Both the position numbers and the translations under genes were made by a program. A stretch of 64,000 nt of DNA from UBA4427 sp046351135. GTDB lineage: Bacteria > Myxococcota_A > UBA9160 > UBA4427. Where the stretch lies: NCBI GenBank assembly GCA_046351135.1, contig JAXLZA010000001.1:558001-622000 (forward strand). Reading direction: 5' to 3'. Position 1 is the stretch's first letter; each line of letters opens with the position of its first letter. Of this stretch, positions 36,231 to 45,336 are shown piece after piece. The notes under the pieces were generated by a model, which saw only the letters and a program-made list of their open reading frames with translations, made no database searches and was not told the DNA's origin.

Positions 36231-38666
36231 CTAGAAGTTCAGGCCCGAGCCGAAACCGCCGTCGAAGAGGTCGGTGTCGTCGTCTCCGAGGCCCAGGAAC
36301 CGGATCATGACGCCCCCGCCGAAGCCGACGCGGCGCTCCTGGTAGAGGCCGACCCCGACGCCCCAGCAGCGGCATTTCGAGACGTATTCGACCATGCCGC
36401 GGTTGCGGATGAAGCTGTTGTCGACCAGGGAGTAGACCGCGCGGTACGTGAATCGGATGCGGGCAGTGAGCTCGATCTTCGAGTTGAGGTCGAGCTGGTT
36501 GACGGCGCTGTTGCCCGCCTGGCTCGTCGAAGTGATGCCGCGGACCGTCTCGAAGAAGTCGGGCAGACGCCGGACGTAGCGATAGCGCGCCGACAGGTTG
36601 AGATTGCGCAGGATCGCGTCGGCGAAGGGCACGTCGAGCCCGATCTCGGCCTCGCCCTCCTTGACCGCCACCGACTCGGGATTGAAGGCCCCGCGAACCC
36701 GGGACGAGAACGGACCGAGCCGCATCAGCCGCCCGTCGACGAAGAGATTGCCGAGCCCGCCCTGCTCCTTGAAGCTCCAGTCGACGGCCGTCGTCAGGTC
36801 GGCGGTGAGTCGGGGAGCCGCCCGCGCCCCGTCGCGCTTGAAGAAGCGCTGGGTCATGCCGAGCACCATCTCGTTCGCGTCCCGGATCCGGTCCGACGGG
36901 TCGCGGGTGACGTTCTCCAGGGCCAGCGCCCGGAATCTGGACTGCGCGACCTGCCCCTTGGGCACGAAGAGCGGATTGTGCTCCTGGCGTCGACCCGAGA
37001 CGTCTTCGGAGACCCACGCCCAGCCGAGACGGGGCTCGATCACGTGGTGGACCGAGCCGCCCTTGGCCAGGGCGAAGTCCCGGGCGAGGCGGCTGCGCAG
37101 GTCGGCGCGCGCGGTGACGAGGCCGCGATCGGCGAACTTCTGGGCGTTGGTCTGGTAGAGCGCCTGGTTGTAGCCGACCTCGGGGGTCAGCTCGAACAGG
37201 CTGCCAATTTTCGTCGGCCGGGCGAAGCGCGGATGGACGATCATGCGCGTGCCGCGCTCGTCGAGGGGCTCGCCCGGCTGGTAGATCCCGTCCCCCTCGC
37301 CGTTCTGCCCCGGCGTGTCGTCGAAGCGGCCGTTGACGCCGAGGTCGATGAATCGGCCGTTGTCGTGGAGCTTCAAGCCGGGCGGGATCGGCCCGGCGTT
37401 CGGCAGCCCCGGCCCGGCGACGGGATCGCCCGAGAGCTCGGACTCCGGCGTGCGCAGCCCCGAGAAGTGGATCACCTCGCTGTCGACCCGGGCCTCGATC
37501 CCGAAGAGCCCGCGCAGGGTACCGGGCTGGACGTCGCCGCGGACCTCGGCGAAGCGCTGCAGCAGGTACTCGTCGCGATCGTTGAACGACGGCCCCTGCA
37601 GATCGTCCGCATAGCGCATGCCGACCATCCCGCCGAAGCCCCCGCTCTGCCCGAAGCTGCGCGCCACGTTGGTCGTCGACTCGTTGAAGCGGAACGTCTT
37701 GAAGCGCTGCATCTCGCGGAAGTCGTCGGCGTAGAGATTGTCCGACGCGAGCTTCAGATCCGTCTGCCAGCGCAGCTCGTAGGGGAGGAAATGATCGTGC
37801 TCCCAGAGCAGACCCCAGCGCTGAGGATTGAAGCTCGAGCGCGCCTGCTTGGTCTTGTCCTCGAGGCCGGCGACGAACAGACGCCCCCCGGACTGTTCGC
37901 CGAAGACGTACTCGAGCTCGACGTCCTGCTTGTAGCCGCGGTTGAGGAAGTAGCGGGGCGTCGCGGTGATGTTGAGCTGGGGCAGCGGCGTGAGGAAGAG
38001 CGGGAGCCCGAAGCTGGCGCCACCGCGACCGCCGAACTGGAACTGGGGCAGCAGCAGACCGCTCTCCCGCTCGCTCTTGATCGGGATCAGCATCCAGGGG
38101 ATCCAGAGCACCGGCAAACCGAGCACGTCGAAGGTCGAGTTCTTCAGCTGGCCGTAGCCGCCGAGCTCGACGTCGGCCTTGCTCGTCTCGAGCTGCCACG
38201 GGAGGCGCTTGCCCGGCTCGCAGCGACAGGTCGAGAAGATGGAGTCCCGGACCGTGAAGGTGCTCTTCCCCGTCCGGATCATCTCCATCGCGCGCAGCCG
38301 GAACCCATTGCTCCCCGAGTCGAAGGCGACCTGGTAGAGCGTGCCCTTCAGCGTATCGATGTCGAAGACCATCACCGCCGCGAGCAGCCGGTCCGCGCCG
38401 TCGACGAGCTCGACGTCGCCCTCGGCGACGCCGATCCCCGTCTTCTTGCTGTAGGCGACCCAGCGGGCCACGAGGCTGCGACCGGCCTGCAGGACGTGGA
38501 CGTTGCCGTCGGCGACGTAGAGCTCCCGCTCCGCCTCGTAGGTGATGCGGTCGGCGGTGATCTCGAAGGGATCCTCCATGCGCGCGCGGCCCTCCGCGGA
38601 CGCGACCCGGAGGAGGCCGACGACGAGGAACCACACGATTGCGGTCAGGATGATCGCCCGCGGCAA
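36231..38666 (-). CDS. lptD: LPS-assembly protein LptD (OstA/Imp)
   Basis: 811-aa outer-membrane barrel that inserts lipopolysaccharide. A signal peptide (IILTAIVWFLVVGLLRVASA) precedes the OstA domain (ADRITYEAERELYVADGNVH) and a long LptD barrel ending in Phe (GGFGSGLNF). Two Cys-x-Cys motifs, STCRCEPGK in the N-terminal part and SKCRCWGVG near the end, could form the inter-domain disulfides. TTG start at 38666. Long hydrophilic loops (ELSGDPVAGPGLPNAGPIPP) interrupt the barrel. LptE is not in the window. Confidence 0.93.
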   Translation of the reverse strand: MPRAIILTAIVWFLVVGLLRVASAEGRARMEDPFEITADRITYEAERELYVADGNVHVLQAGRSLVARWVAYSKKTGIGVAEGDVELVDGADRLLAAVMVFDIDTLKGTLYQVAFDSGSNGFRLRAMEMIRTGKSTFTVRDSIFSTCRCEPGKRLPWQLETSKADVELGGYGQLKNSTFDVLGLPVLWIPWMLIPIKSERESGLLLPQFQFGGRGGASFGLPLFLTPLPQLNITATPRYFLNRGYKQDVELEYVFGEQSGGRLFVAGLEDKTKQARSSFNPQRWGLLWEHDHFLPYELRWQTDLKLASDNLYADDFREMQRFKTFRFNESTTNVARSFGQSGGFGGMVGMRYADDLQGPSFNDRDEYLLQRFAEVRGDVQPGTLRGLFGIEARVDSEVIHFSGLRTPESELSGDPVAGPGLPNAGPIPPGLKLHDNGRFIDLGVNGRFDDTPGQNGEGDGIYQPGEPLDERGTRMIVHPRFARPTKIGSLFELTPEVGYNQALYQTNAQKFADRGLVTARADLRSRLARDFALAKGGSVHHVIEPRLGWAWVSEDVSGRRQEHNPLFVPKGQVAQSRFRALALENVTRDPSDRIRDANEMVLGMTQRFFKRDGARAAPRLTADLTTAVDWSFKEQGGLGNLFVDGRLMRLGPFSSRVRGAFNPESVAVKEGEAEIGLDVPFADAILRNLNLSARYRYVRRLPDFFETVRGITSTSQAGNSAVNQLDLNSKIELTARIRFTYRAVYSLVDNSFIRNRGMVEYVSKCRCWGVGVGLYQERRVGFGGGVMIRFLGLGDDDTDLFDGGFGSGLNF

Positions 38667-38689
38667 GGAGCCCCCATGCTTGCGGGGGG
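38667..38689 (-). promoter_or_regulatory. Hairpin covering the lptD ribosome-binding region
   Basis: Immediately before the lptD TTG, CCCCC and GGGGG arms (38688-38684 and 38675-38671) flank an 8-nt loop. The GGGGG arm is also the only Shine-Dalgarno-like stretch, four bases from the start codon. Pairing would hide it, suggesting translational control; this is inference from the sequence. Confidence 0.35.
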
Positions 38690-38734
38690 ACCCTACCTGA
38701 GGCCCGGGATCGAGGCCAAAGGAATCGCGCGGGC

Positions 38735-39346
38735 TCAGCCTGGGACGGCGAAACGGGTCAGCGCGGCCGAGAGCGCGTTGCAGTCGGGGACCACGATCTC
38801 CTCGGCGGTGATCCGCACGAGCTTCTGATCCATCAGCTGATGGAGCGCCTGATAGGTCTCGTGGAGCGAGAGCTGGCAGCCCGCGGCGAGCTCCCGCAGC
38901 GAGGTCCGCAGTCGCAGCTCGTCCTCGCAGTCGGCGACGTCGGCCTGTGCCGACAGGTAGCGGATCAGCGGCGCCACGAGCTCGTCGAGACCGAGGGCCG
39001 CGAGCCGGCGCTCCGCCGAGATCAGCCGGACCGCCAGCCGCTGGATCACCCGGATCGCGATCTCCGGCTGCTCGATGCACATCGCCTCGAGCGTCTCGGC
39101 GTCGAGCTCGAGCAGCTCGGTCGCGCCGACCGAGACCGCCCGCGCCGATCGCGGCTCGCCGAGCACGACGCTCATCTCCCCGAAGAACTGCCCCGGCCCG
39201 AGGCGGGCGACGACCCGCTTGCCCGCCCGACCCTGCCGGCAGATCTCGACCTGCCCGGACTGGATGATGTAGAGGTGGCTCCCCTCGTCCCCCTCGTCGA
39301 AGATGGTCTCGCCATCGACGAAGCTGCGGGCGAAGGTGCGTCGCAC
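38735..39346 (-). CDS. Crp/Fnr-like cyclic-nucleotide-binding regulator
   Basis: 203-aa protein. The cNMP-binding beta-roll spans residues ~5-115 (GETIFDEGDEGSHLYIIQSG, then GPGQFFGEMSVVLGEPRSAR, whose GEMS...RSA resembles the phosphate-binding cassette). A winged helix follows (RTSLRELAAGCQLSLHETYQ). The Arg of the RxA pair is kept, but the ligand is unknown. The GTG at 39346 is inferred from domain length because upstream residues are Arg-rich and unlike coding sequence. It is oriented toward lptD, 68 bp away. Confidence 0.8.
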   Translation of the reverse strand: MRRTFARSFVDGETIFDEGDEGSHLYIIQSGQVEICRQGRAGKRVVARLGPGQFFGEMSVVLGEPRSARAVSVGATELLELDAETLEAMCIEQPEIAIRVIQRLAVRLISAERRLAALGLDELVAPLIRYLSAQADVADCEDELRLRTSLRELAAGCQLSLHETYQALHQLMDQKLVRITAEEIVVPDCNALSAALTRFAVPG

Positions 39347-39452
39347 CTGGATCTGCGTCGATTCCCCGGCGTCCAGCGGTCGATCTCCCGGTCGGCATCC
39401 GGCGACGGGCGCCGGCTTCGGACGGTTTCGTCGGGGGCCGAGGGGGACTTGA

Positions 39453-39468
39453 GCCCCCGATCGGGGGC
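39453..39468. terminator. GC-rich palindrome between tlpA and the Crp-like gene
   Basis: A perfect 16-bp palindrome (GCCCCCGATCGGGGGC) lies in the ~200-bp gap after the tlpA stop. No T-run follows on either strand, so a terminator role is tentative; an operator is equally possible. Confidence 0.3.
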
Positions 39469-39547
39469 GCCGGCACCGGAGCCCCCGGCGCTCCGCGAGC
39501 CGAAGCCGCACAGGCCACCCGCGCGAGCGGAGGGCGCGCAGGGCCGC

Positions 39548-40105
39548 TCAGCGGACCGGCGCGCGGGCGATCGCCTCGAGCTGCTCGTCGATCTCCTCGC
39601 GGGTCCAGACGCCGGTGTGACGGGCGCGGATCCGGCCCTCGGGATCGATCACGATGAGGGACGGGAATCCAAGGATCCCATAGTGCATCGCGAGCTCCTG
39701 GTCGCCGAAGGCGATCGGATAGCGGAAGCCCCGCTCCTCGACCCACTTCGCGACGACGGCGGGGGGATCGGTGTCGACGGAGACGCCGACGATCGCGAGG
39801 GGCCCGTCGCCCATCTCGCGGGCGAGCGCGTCGAGGATCGGCATCTGGACCTCGCACGGCGCACACCAGGTCGCCCAGAAATCCAGGATCACCGTCCGCC
39901 CCCGCAGCTTCGCGAGCTCGACCTCGCCCCCGGCGAGCAGCGGCAGCACGAATTCTGGTGCGGGACCGAGGGGCTCGGCGACGACGGCGTCCCGCGACTC
40001 GCACCCGGGTACCGCGAGCGCCGCGAGCGCGAGCGCGAGCAGCGCGGCCACCGCCGGGAAGCCGCGCGCTCCGCGGCGACGGCATCCGATCCGGTCGAGC
40101 GTCAC
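39548..40105 (-). CDS. TlpA/ResA-like thioredoxin lipoprotein
   Basis: 185-aa periplasmic thiol-disulfide oxidoreductase. A hydrophobic leader ends in a lipobox-like AALAVPGC, predicting lipid anchoring. The thioredoxin fold carries the active site in DFWATWCAPCEVQMPIL and the cis-Pro region in ILGFPSLIVIDP. GTG start with GTGA overlap to ccdA. CcdA should pass electrons to it for reduction of apocytochromes or other periplasmic thiols. Confidence 0.9.
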   Translation of the reverse strand: MTLDRIGCRRRGARGFPAVAALLALALAALAVPGCESRDAVVAEPLGPAPEFVLPLLAGGEVELAKLRGRTVILDFWATWCAPCEVQMPILDALAREMGDGPLAIVGVSVDTDPPAVVAKWVEERGFRYPIAFGDQELAMHYGILGFPSLIVIDPEGRIRARHTGVWTREEIDEQLEAIARAPVR

Positions 40106-40929
40106 TGGAGCAGGTCCTCGGCGTGGACCACGAGCTGGGCGAGGAACGCGAAGTGGCTGTTGAACCAGGCCAGCTGGTTCGTGACGAGCAGGAAGCCCAC
40201 GCCCATCAGCAGGATCCCGGAGCCGATCTCGAGCGCGCGGAAGTGGCGTTTGATGCGCCGGAATGCACTGAAGAAGGCGTCGAGGCTGTAGCCCGCGACG
40301 AGGAACGGGACGGCGAGCCCGGCGGAGTAGATCGCCAGCAGCGTGATGCCCTCGAAGACGGTCTCGCGGCTCCCGGCGAGGGTCAGCACCGTGCCGAGGA
40401 TCGGCCCGATGCAGGGCGACCAGCCGAAGCCGAAGCCGGCGCCGACGAGGAAGGCGCCGCCGAAGCCCGGAGCCCCCTGGATCTCGAAGCGCCGATCGCG
40501 CAGCAGCCACGAGAGCCGCAGCAGGCCTGCCATGTGGAGGCCGAACACGATGATCACGATCCCGGCCAGCTGGGCCATGCCGACGTCGAAGCCGAGCACC
40601 TCGACGTGCCAGGTCCGCAGCACTCGGCCGAGGGCGAAGGCCGAGGCGCCGAGCACGATGAAGACGATCGAGAACCCGCTGACGAAGCCGAGGCAGGCCT
40701 CCATCACGCGGATGCGCTGGGCACGGCGCGCCTTCTCGTCGGCCGCCCGTGCCTGCGCGTCTCCGCTTTCGGCCCCGCTCGGCGCGCGATCGTTCTGGGC
40801 GAGGTCGTGCACCGAGATGCCGGAGATCAGCGAGAGATAGGCCGGCATCAGCGGCAGCACGCAGGGCGACAGGACCGAGATCAGTCCCGAGGCGAAGGCG
40901 ATCGGAATCTGCGGAAGAAAGTCCGACAT
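40102..40929 (-). CDS. ccdA: CcdA-family transmembrane electron carrier
   Basis: 275-aa protein with six predicted membrane segments. The two redox Cys lie in LISVLSPCVLPLMPAYLSL and GFGWSPCIGPILGTV, in membrane helices as in CcdA. A ~30-aa charged loop (DKxA-rich, around QARAADEKARRAQ) separates helices 1 and 2. It moves reducing power from cytosolic thioredoxin to the overlapping TlpA-like protein. Confidence 0.93.
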   Translation of the reverse strand: MSDFLPQIPIAFASGLISVLSPCVLPLMPAYLSLISGISVHDLAQNDRAPSGAESGDAQARAADEKARRAQRIRVMEACLGFVSGFSIVFIVLGASAFALGRVLRTWHVEVLGFDVGMAQLAGIVIIVFGLHMAGLLRLSWLLRDRRFEIQGAPGFGGAFLVGAGFGFGWSPCIGPILGTVLTLAGSRETVFEGITLLAIYSAGLAVPFLVAGYSLDAFFSAFRRIKRHFRALEIGSGILLMGVGFLLVTNQLAWFNSHFAFLAQLVVHAEDLLQ

Positions 40930-41077
40930 CAGGGGCGCTCAGGTTGCCTTGTCGCGGCACGGGTCGCCAGCGAAGCCGGTCCCCGCTCCCGTCCGCAGCC
41001 CGCGCCCGGGCCCACGGGCGGAGCGATGCCGTCGGCACCGCCCCGCCCGCGTCGATCCCGTGACCGCTCGGCGCGCC

Positions 41078-41614
41078 CTACCAGCCGCTGTCGCCGTAGG
41101 CGTCGGGGGCATAGGCATCGGCGACCGGGGCATCCGCGACGGGGCCCGAGGCGACCGCCTTCGGCTGCTCGACCGGCATGACCGACGGATCGCGGCCGAT
41201 GAAGACCAGCGGCTCCTCGCCGCGCAGGATCTCCGGCGTGATCACGTAGGTCCCCCGCAGCGACCGCACGTAGACCTTGTCGGCCACGTCCGTGTCGCCC
41301 GCGGTGAAGACCCAGGCGAGCGAGCCGATCACCAACCCGCCCACGGCATAGACGAGCTTGACCGGGCTGTAGACCAGCGAGGTCAGCGCCGCGGCGGCGC
41401 CCATGCCCGACTCCTTGCTGACCTCCTTCGTGTGATCCCCGGCGAGCGCCAGCGACGGCGAGGCCAGCAGACAGGCGGTGAGCCCGACGGCCAGCATCCT
41501 CCGGAAGGCGTTCCCGCCCTCCGATCGGCGCCCCCGCTGCGGCGACTGCCCGGATTCCGGACGAGCGCCCATATCCTTCGGGCCGAGGCCCGAGCTCGAA
41601 TCGATCTGCATCAT
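41078..41614 (-). CDS. Exported/membrane hypothetical protein
   Basis: 178-aa protein: a hydrophilic ~35-aa start, a hydrophobic segment (MLAVGLTACLLASPSLALAG) that could be a signal peptide, a second one (LVYAVGGLVIGSLAWVF), then SLRGTYVITPEILRGEEPLV and a Pro/Ala/Asp-rich tail. The segment around SPVKLVYAVGG and RGTYVITPE resembles small exported proteins in other deltaproteobacterial genomes, to my recollection, without known function. The ATG pair at 41614 has a GAGAGG upstream. Confidence 0.65.
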   Translation of the reverse strand: MMQIDSSSGLGPKDMGARPESGQSPQRGRRSEGGNAFRRMLAVGLTACLLASPSLALAGDHTKEVSKESGMGAAAALTSLVYSPVKLVYAVGGLVIGSLAWVFTAGDTDVADKVYVRSLRGTYVITPEILRGEEPLVFIGRDPSVMPVEQPKAVASGPVADAPVADAYAPDAYGDSGW

Positions 41615-41656
41615 TGTCTGTCCAACCTCTCTCTGCTCGTGGCACGCATCCGCCCT

Positions 41657-41671
41657 CCGGCCGAAGGCCGG
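41657..41671 (-). other. Stable short hairpin in the leader of the exported hypothetical
   Basis: CCGGCC and GGCCGG arms around TTC lie 43 bp before the ATG at 41614. No T-run follows. It could be an mRNA-leader structure or the end of dtd transcription. Confidence 0.3.
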
Positions 41672-41797
41672 TCGACGGCGACCCGAGCAGGTCATGCAGG
41701 CGCGGAGTGGACCCCGAACCCGCCTCTCACGTTCCCCCGCTCGGGAGTGTGGCCCATCTTGTGACGGCGGCAAGGGAAGATCCCCGCGGAACCGGGA

Positions 41798-42247
41798 TCA
41801 CAGACCCTCTTCTGTGTCGAGCAGGATCGTGACGGGCCCGTCGCCCACGAGGGCGACCTTCATGGCCGCCCCGAAGCGTCCGGTGACGACGGGCACACCC
41901 GCCCCCGCCACCGCCGCGACCAGCGCGTCGAAGAGCGGCCGGGCGAGCTCGGGCGGCGCGGCCTCGCTGAAGGAAGGCCGCCGGCCCTTGCGGGCATCGC
42001 CGTAGAGGGTGAACTGGGAGACGAGCCCGATCGTCCCGCCGACGTCGACGACGGAGCGATCGAAGCGCCCCGACGCGTCGGAGAAGACGCGCAGGCCGAC
42101 GAGCTTGCGGGCGAGCTGGGCGACCTCGGCGTCGCCGTCGTTCCGACCGATGCCGACCAGCACGAGCAGGCCGTGATCCATGCGTGCGATGCAGTCGCCT
42201 CCGACCTCGACGCGAGCCTCGAGGACGCGCTGCACGACGGCGCGCAC
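41798..42247 (-). CDS. dtd: D-aminoacyl-tRNA deacylase
   Basis: 149-aa enzyme recycling D-aminoacyl-tRNAs. The family motifs are intact: SQFTLYGD and the cross-subunit Gly-Pro-type loop, here VPVVTGRFGAAMKVALVGDG (the usual GPVT/MxV region, with GPVTILLDT at the end). It begins with GTG and RAVVQRVLEARVEV. It follows dcd by 3 bp. Confidence 0.93.
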   Translation of the reverse strand: MRAVVQRVLEARVEVGGDCIARMDHGLLVLVGIGRNDGDAEVAQLARKLVGLRVFSDASGRFDRSVVDVGGTIGLVSQFTLYGDARKGRRPSFSEAAPPELARPLFDALVAAVAGAGVPVVTGRFGAAMKVALVGDGPVTILLDTEEGL

Positions 42248-42250
42248 GCC

Positions 42251-42763
42251 CTAGATCTCCCGCTGGTTCCGGAAGCGGCCGACGTAGGTCGCGCGGCCTT
42301 CGGTGCGCATCAGGACGATCTGGCAGATCCGCACGCCGGGGACGATCTCGAGGGCGCGGCTCGAGACGTTGCTCATCTCGAGCACCTGGCGATTCGAGAC
42401 CCCGGGCTGCACGAACGCGGAGGTCACGTGGATCATGAGGCCCAGGCGGGCAAAGCGGCTCCGACCCTCGAGAAATCCGCATAGGTCGTCGGGAAGCGTG
42501 ATGGTCTCGGCCGTGATGCCGTGGATCGTGACGCCGGGGTCGAGCCGATACGGGCGATCGAGGGGCAGCACGCGGGTATGGTCGCGATAGTCGGTGTCGT
42601 CCTCGACCCGGATCGGATCGGCGGCGTTCTCGATCGCGCGGATCTCGCGGCCGAGGGTCAGGTCGATCGAAGCGACGCCGACCTGGCTGCGATCGAAGGG
42701 GTCGATGCGCACGCGACCTTCGTCGATCTCGTGCAGGATGCGTTCACGGGTGAGCACGCTCAT
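42251..42763 (-). CDS. dcd: dCTP deaminase
   Basis: 170-aa trimeric nucleotide deaminase of the dUTPase fold. SIDLTLGREI, GRSRFARLGL and FVQPGVSNRQVLEMSNVSS match Dcd, with the catalytic Glu in VLEMSN. It is ~20 aa shorter than E. coli Dcd. A dUTPase or bifunctional activity cannot be excluded. The start lies 25 bp from the divergent glycerophosphodiesterase gene, so promoters must overlap coding sequence. Confidence 0.88.
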   Translation of the reverse strand: MSVLTRERILHEIDEGRVRIDPFDRSQVGVASIDLTLGREIRAIENAADPIRVEDDTDYRDHTRVLPLDRPYRLDPGVTIHGITAETITLPDDLCGFLEGRSRFARLGLMIHVTSAFVQPGVSNRQVLEMSNVSSRALEIVPGVRICQIVLMRTEGRATYVGRFRNQREI

Positions 42764-42788
42764 GGGGCGCGCATGATACCCTGCGCCC

Positions 42789-43595
42789 ATGCGCCATCCA
42801 TTCTTCGAGGTCGACCACCCGATCGTGATCGGCCACCGCGGCGCGGGCGGCGAGCATCCGGAGAACACCCTACCCTCGTTCGAGGCCGCCCTGGCCCAGG
42901 GCGCTGCGATCCTCGAGAGCGACGTCCACCGGACGCGGGACGGCGTCCCGATCCTGCTCCACGACCCGACCCTCGAGCGGCTCTGCGGCGTGCCCGCGGC
43001 GGCGGCGGATCTGACCTGGGCCGAGATCGCGCGCCTCGACGCCGGCGTCGGCTTCGTCGCCGCGGACGGGAGCCGCCCCTTCGCCGGGCGCGGGATCCGG
43101 ATCGCGAGCCTCGAGCAGGCCTTCGCACAGTTCCCGGACGCCCGCTTCAATCTCGAGATCAAGTGCGCGGGGCCCGAGCTCCTGCGCGAGACCCTCGACC
43201 TCGTCGCACGCCATGGCCGCGCGGAGCGCACGCTGCTCACCGCCGGCGAGGACCCGATCATGGCCGACCTGCGTCGCATGGTCTCCGCCTCGGGCCTCGC
43301 TCCGGCGCTCGGGGCGAGCCTCGCCGACGTGCTCGCCGTGATCGCGAGCGCCCTCGAGGGCCGTCCGATGCCCCGCGACGTGATGGCGCTCCAGATCCCC
43401 GCGACCTTCGCGGGCCGTCCGCTCGTGACCCCGGCGCTCGTGGACCATGCCCATGCCCACGGCGTCGAGGTCCACGTCTGGACGATCAACGCGCTCCCCG
43501 AGATCGAGGCCCTGCTCGACCTCGGAGTCGACGGCATCGTCACCGACTTCCCCGGCCGCATGGCCCGCTGGCTCGCCGATGGCCACCGCCCCTAG
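42789..43595 (+). CDS. Glycerophosphodiester phosphodiesterase
   Basis: 268-aa GDPD-family TIM barrel hydrolysing glycerophosphodiesters. Catalytic residues: His in VIGHRGAGGEHPENTLPSF, Glu/Asp in ILESDVHRTRDGVPILLHDP, EIKC, and VHVWTINALPEIEALL. There is no signal peptide, so a cytosolic UgpQ-like role is likely. Its last 17 bp overlap the methyltransferase gene. Confidence 0.93.
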   Translation: MRHPFFEVDHPIVIGHRGAGGEHPENTLPSFEAALAQGAAILESDVHRTRDGVPILLHDPTLERLCGVPAAAADLTWAEIARLDAGVGFVAADGSRPFAGRGIRIASLEQAFAQFPDARFNLEIKCAGPELLRETLDLVARHGRAERTLLTAGEDPIMADLRRMVSASGLAPALGASLADVLAVIASALEGRPMPRDVMALQIPATFAGRPLVTPALVDHAHAHGVEVHVWTINALPEIEALLDLGVDGIVTDFPGRMARWLADGHRP

Positions 43596-44157
43596 CGCCC
43601 CCCTCGACCCGGTCTCCGCCTTCTTCCGCCGCGAGCAGCACGCGCTCGTCGCCGCGGCGGCGGGTGGGCGCGCCCTCGACCTCGCCTGCGGTCGCGGGCG
43701 ACACAGCCTTGCGGCCTCCGCCCTCGGCCTCGACGTCCTCGCCATCGACAGGGACGAAGCCTCGCTCGCCGAGCTCGCGCGGATCGCGCGCGAGCGCCCC
43801 GCCCCCTCCGGCCGCCTCGAGGTCGTGTGCGTCGATCTCGAGACCGGCTCGACTCCGGACCTGCCGGGCGCCCCCTTCGCTGCGGTGCTGGTCTTCCGCT
43901 ATCTGCACCGCCCGCTCGCCGCGGCGATCGAGAGCTGGCTCGCGCCCGGTGGCCTGCTCCTCTACGAGACCTTCACGACCGAGCAGCGATCCCTCGGCTG
44001 GGGACCCACGCGCGACGCCTTCCTGCTGCGCCCGGGCGAGCTGCCGACGCTCTTCCCCGGGCTCGTCGTCGAGGCCTGCGACGAGGGCCTGACGGACGAA
44101 GCCCATCCCGCCTTCACGGCCCGCCTGCGCGCACGCAAGCCGAAGCGGGCGCGCTGA
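43579..44157 (+). CDS. Class I SAM-dependent methyltransferase
   Basis: 192-aa protein with motif I ALDLACGRGRHSLAASALG, acidic motif VLAIDRDEASLAEL and post-motif ESWLAPGGLLLYETFTTEQ. It resembles TehB/tellurite-type small methyltransferases; the substrate is unknown. Start overlaps the diesterase stop by 17 bp. Confidence 0.85.
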   Translation: MATAPSAPLDPVSAFFRREQHALVAAAAGGRALDLACGRGRHSLAASALGLDVLAIDRDEASLAELARIARERPAPSGRLEVVCVDLETGSTPDLPGAPFAAVLVFRYLHRPLAAAIESWLAPGGLLLYETFTTEQRSLGWGPTRDAFLLRPGELPTLFPGLVVEACDEGLTDEAHPAFTARLRARKPKRAR

Positions 44158-44181
44158 GCGCGAGCGCCTCCCATCAGACCC

Positions 44182-45336
44182 TCATCGCCGGGACGCCACC
44201 TCGTCCGTCTCTTCGGCGTCGGCGCGCGGGATCCGATCGAGCGCCCACCGCGCATGCTCCCGCAGCACCGGATCGTCGCTCGCGAGCCAGCGCTCGACCG
44301 CCGCCCGCAGCGCCGGATCGCCCGAGTTGCCCGCGGCGACGAGCGCGTTGCGCAGCAGCCCGCGCAGGCGCGCACGGCGCAGCGCCGTCCCGCGCGTGGC
44401 CTCGCCGAAGCGCGCTTCGTCGAGGGCGAGGAGCCAGGCCAGCGTCGGCGCCCGCCACTCGGGGCGTGGGGCGAGGCGCGCGCGCAGGGCGAGGGGGTCG
44501 GCGAGCGGCCGGCGCGGTCGGCTCCGGTTCCAGGGACAGACCGTCTGACAGGCGTCGCAGCCGAAGACGCGATCCCCCTGCGCCGCCCGCAGCGGCTCCG
44601 GGATCGCGTCGCGCAGCTCGATCGTCGTGTACGCGAGGCAGCGCGTCGCATCGAGCACATAGGGCTCCGGGAACGCGTCGGTCGGACACGCGTCGAGACA
44701 GGCGCGGCAGCTCCCGCAGTGGTCGGCGACCGGCGGATCGCCCGCGAGCTCGAGGTCGCAGAGGATCGCGCCGAGCATCAGGTGGGAGCCGAGCTCGGGG
44801 TGGATCAGGCAGGTGTTCTTCGCGATCCAGCCGAGCCCCGCGGCCTCGGCCACGGCCTTCTCGGGGACCGGACCGGTGTCCACCCAGCTGCGGGATTCGA
44901 CCGACCGCCCGGCCAGGTCGGGCAGCGCGTTCTCCAGCGCGCGAAGGCGCTCGAGCAGCACGTCGTGGTAGTCGTCGCCTCCCGCATAACGCGCCACGCG
45001 ACCGACCGCAGCCGCAGCTTCGGCCGCAGCCGCCGGGGGCCCCTCTCCGGTCTCCGCGACGGCCGGCGCGCCCGCCCCGGCCTCGGGCAGCGCCAGCGCC
45101 CCGACGATCCAGCTGCGCGCGCCCGGGAGGATCCGAAGCGGATCGATCCGCTCCTCGGCGCGTCGCTCGAGATAGTGCATCTCGCCGCCGAAGCCGCGAT
45201 CGAGCCACTCGCGCAGGAAGCGCGTGCGCGCGGTCGACCGGGCCGGAGCGAACCCGACGGCGTCGAGTCCCAGCGCGAGCCCGAGCTCGCGCACGCTCGC
45301 CGCGAAGGCGTCGGCGTCGACGTCGAGCGCGCTCAC
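44182..45336 (-). CDS. queG: Epoxyqueuosine reductase
   Basis: 384-aa cobalamin-dependent enzyme for the last step of queuosine tRNA modification. Two [4Fe-4S] clusters are coded by CGSCRACLDACPTDAF and FGCDACQTVCPWN; SWVDTGPVPEKAVAEAAGLG and GWIAKNTCLIHP are family motifs. A C-terminal HEAT-like region is present (LRNALVAAGNSGDPALRAAV). The GTG start overlaps the exosortase stop (GTGA). Confidence 0.95.
   Translation of the reverse strand: MSALDVDADAFAASVRELGLALGLDAVGFAPARSTARTRFLREWLDRGFGGEMHYLERRAEERIDPLRILPGARSWIVGALALPEAGAGAPAVAETGEGPPAAAAEAAAAVGRVARYAGGDDYHDVLLERLRALENALPDLAGRSVESRSWVDTGPVPEKAVAEAAGLGWIAKNTCLIHPELGSHLMLGAILCDLELAGDPPVADHCGSCRACLDACPTDAFPEPYVLDATRCLAYTTIELRDAIPEPLRAAQGDRVFGCDACQTVCPWNRSRPRRPLADPLALRARLAPRPEWRAPTLAWLLALDEARFGEATRGTALRRARLRGLLRNALVAAGNSGDPALRAAVERWLASDDPVLREHARWALDRIPRADAEETDEVASRR

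Noticed and set aside
39347..39511. N-terminal extension of the Crp-like protein to an ATG at 39511
   Set aside because: The added ~55 residues are Arg/Pro-rich with no domain, and the segment contains the intergenic palindrome; the GTG at 39346 gives the normal family length.
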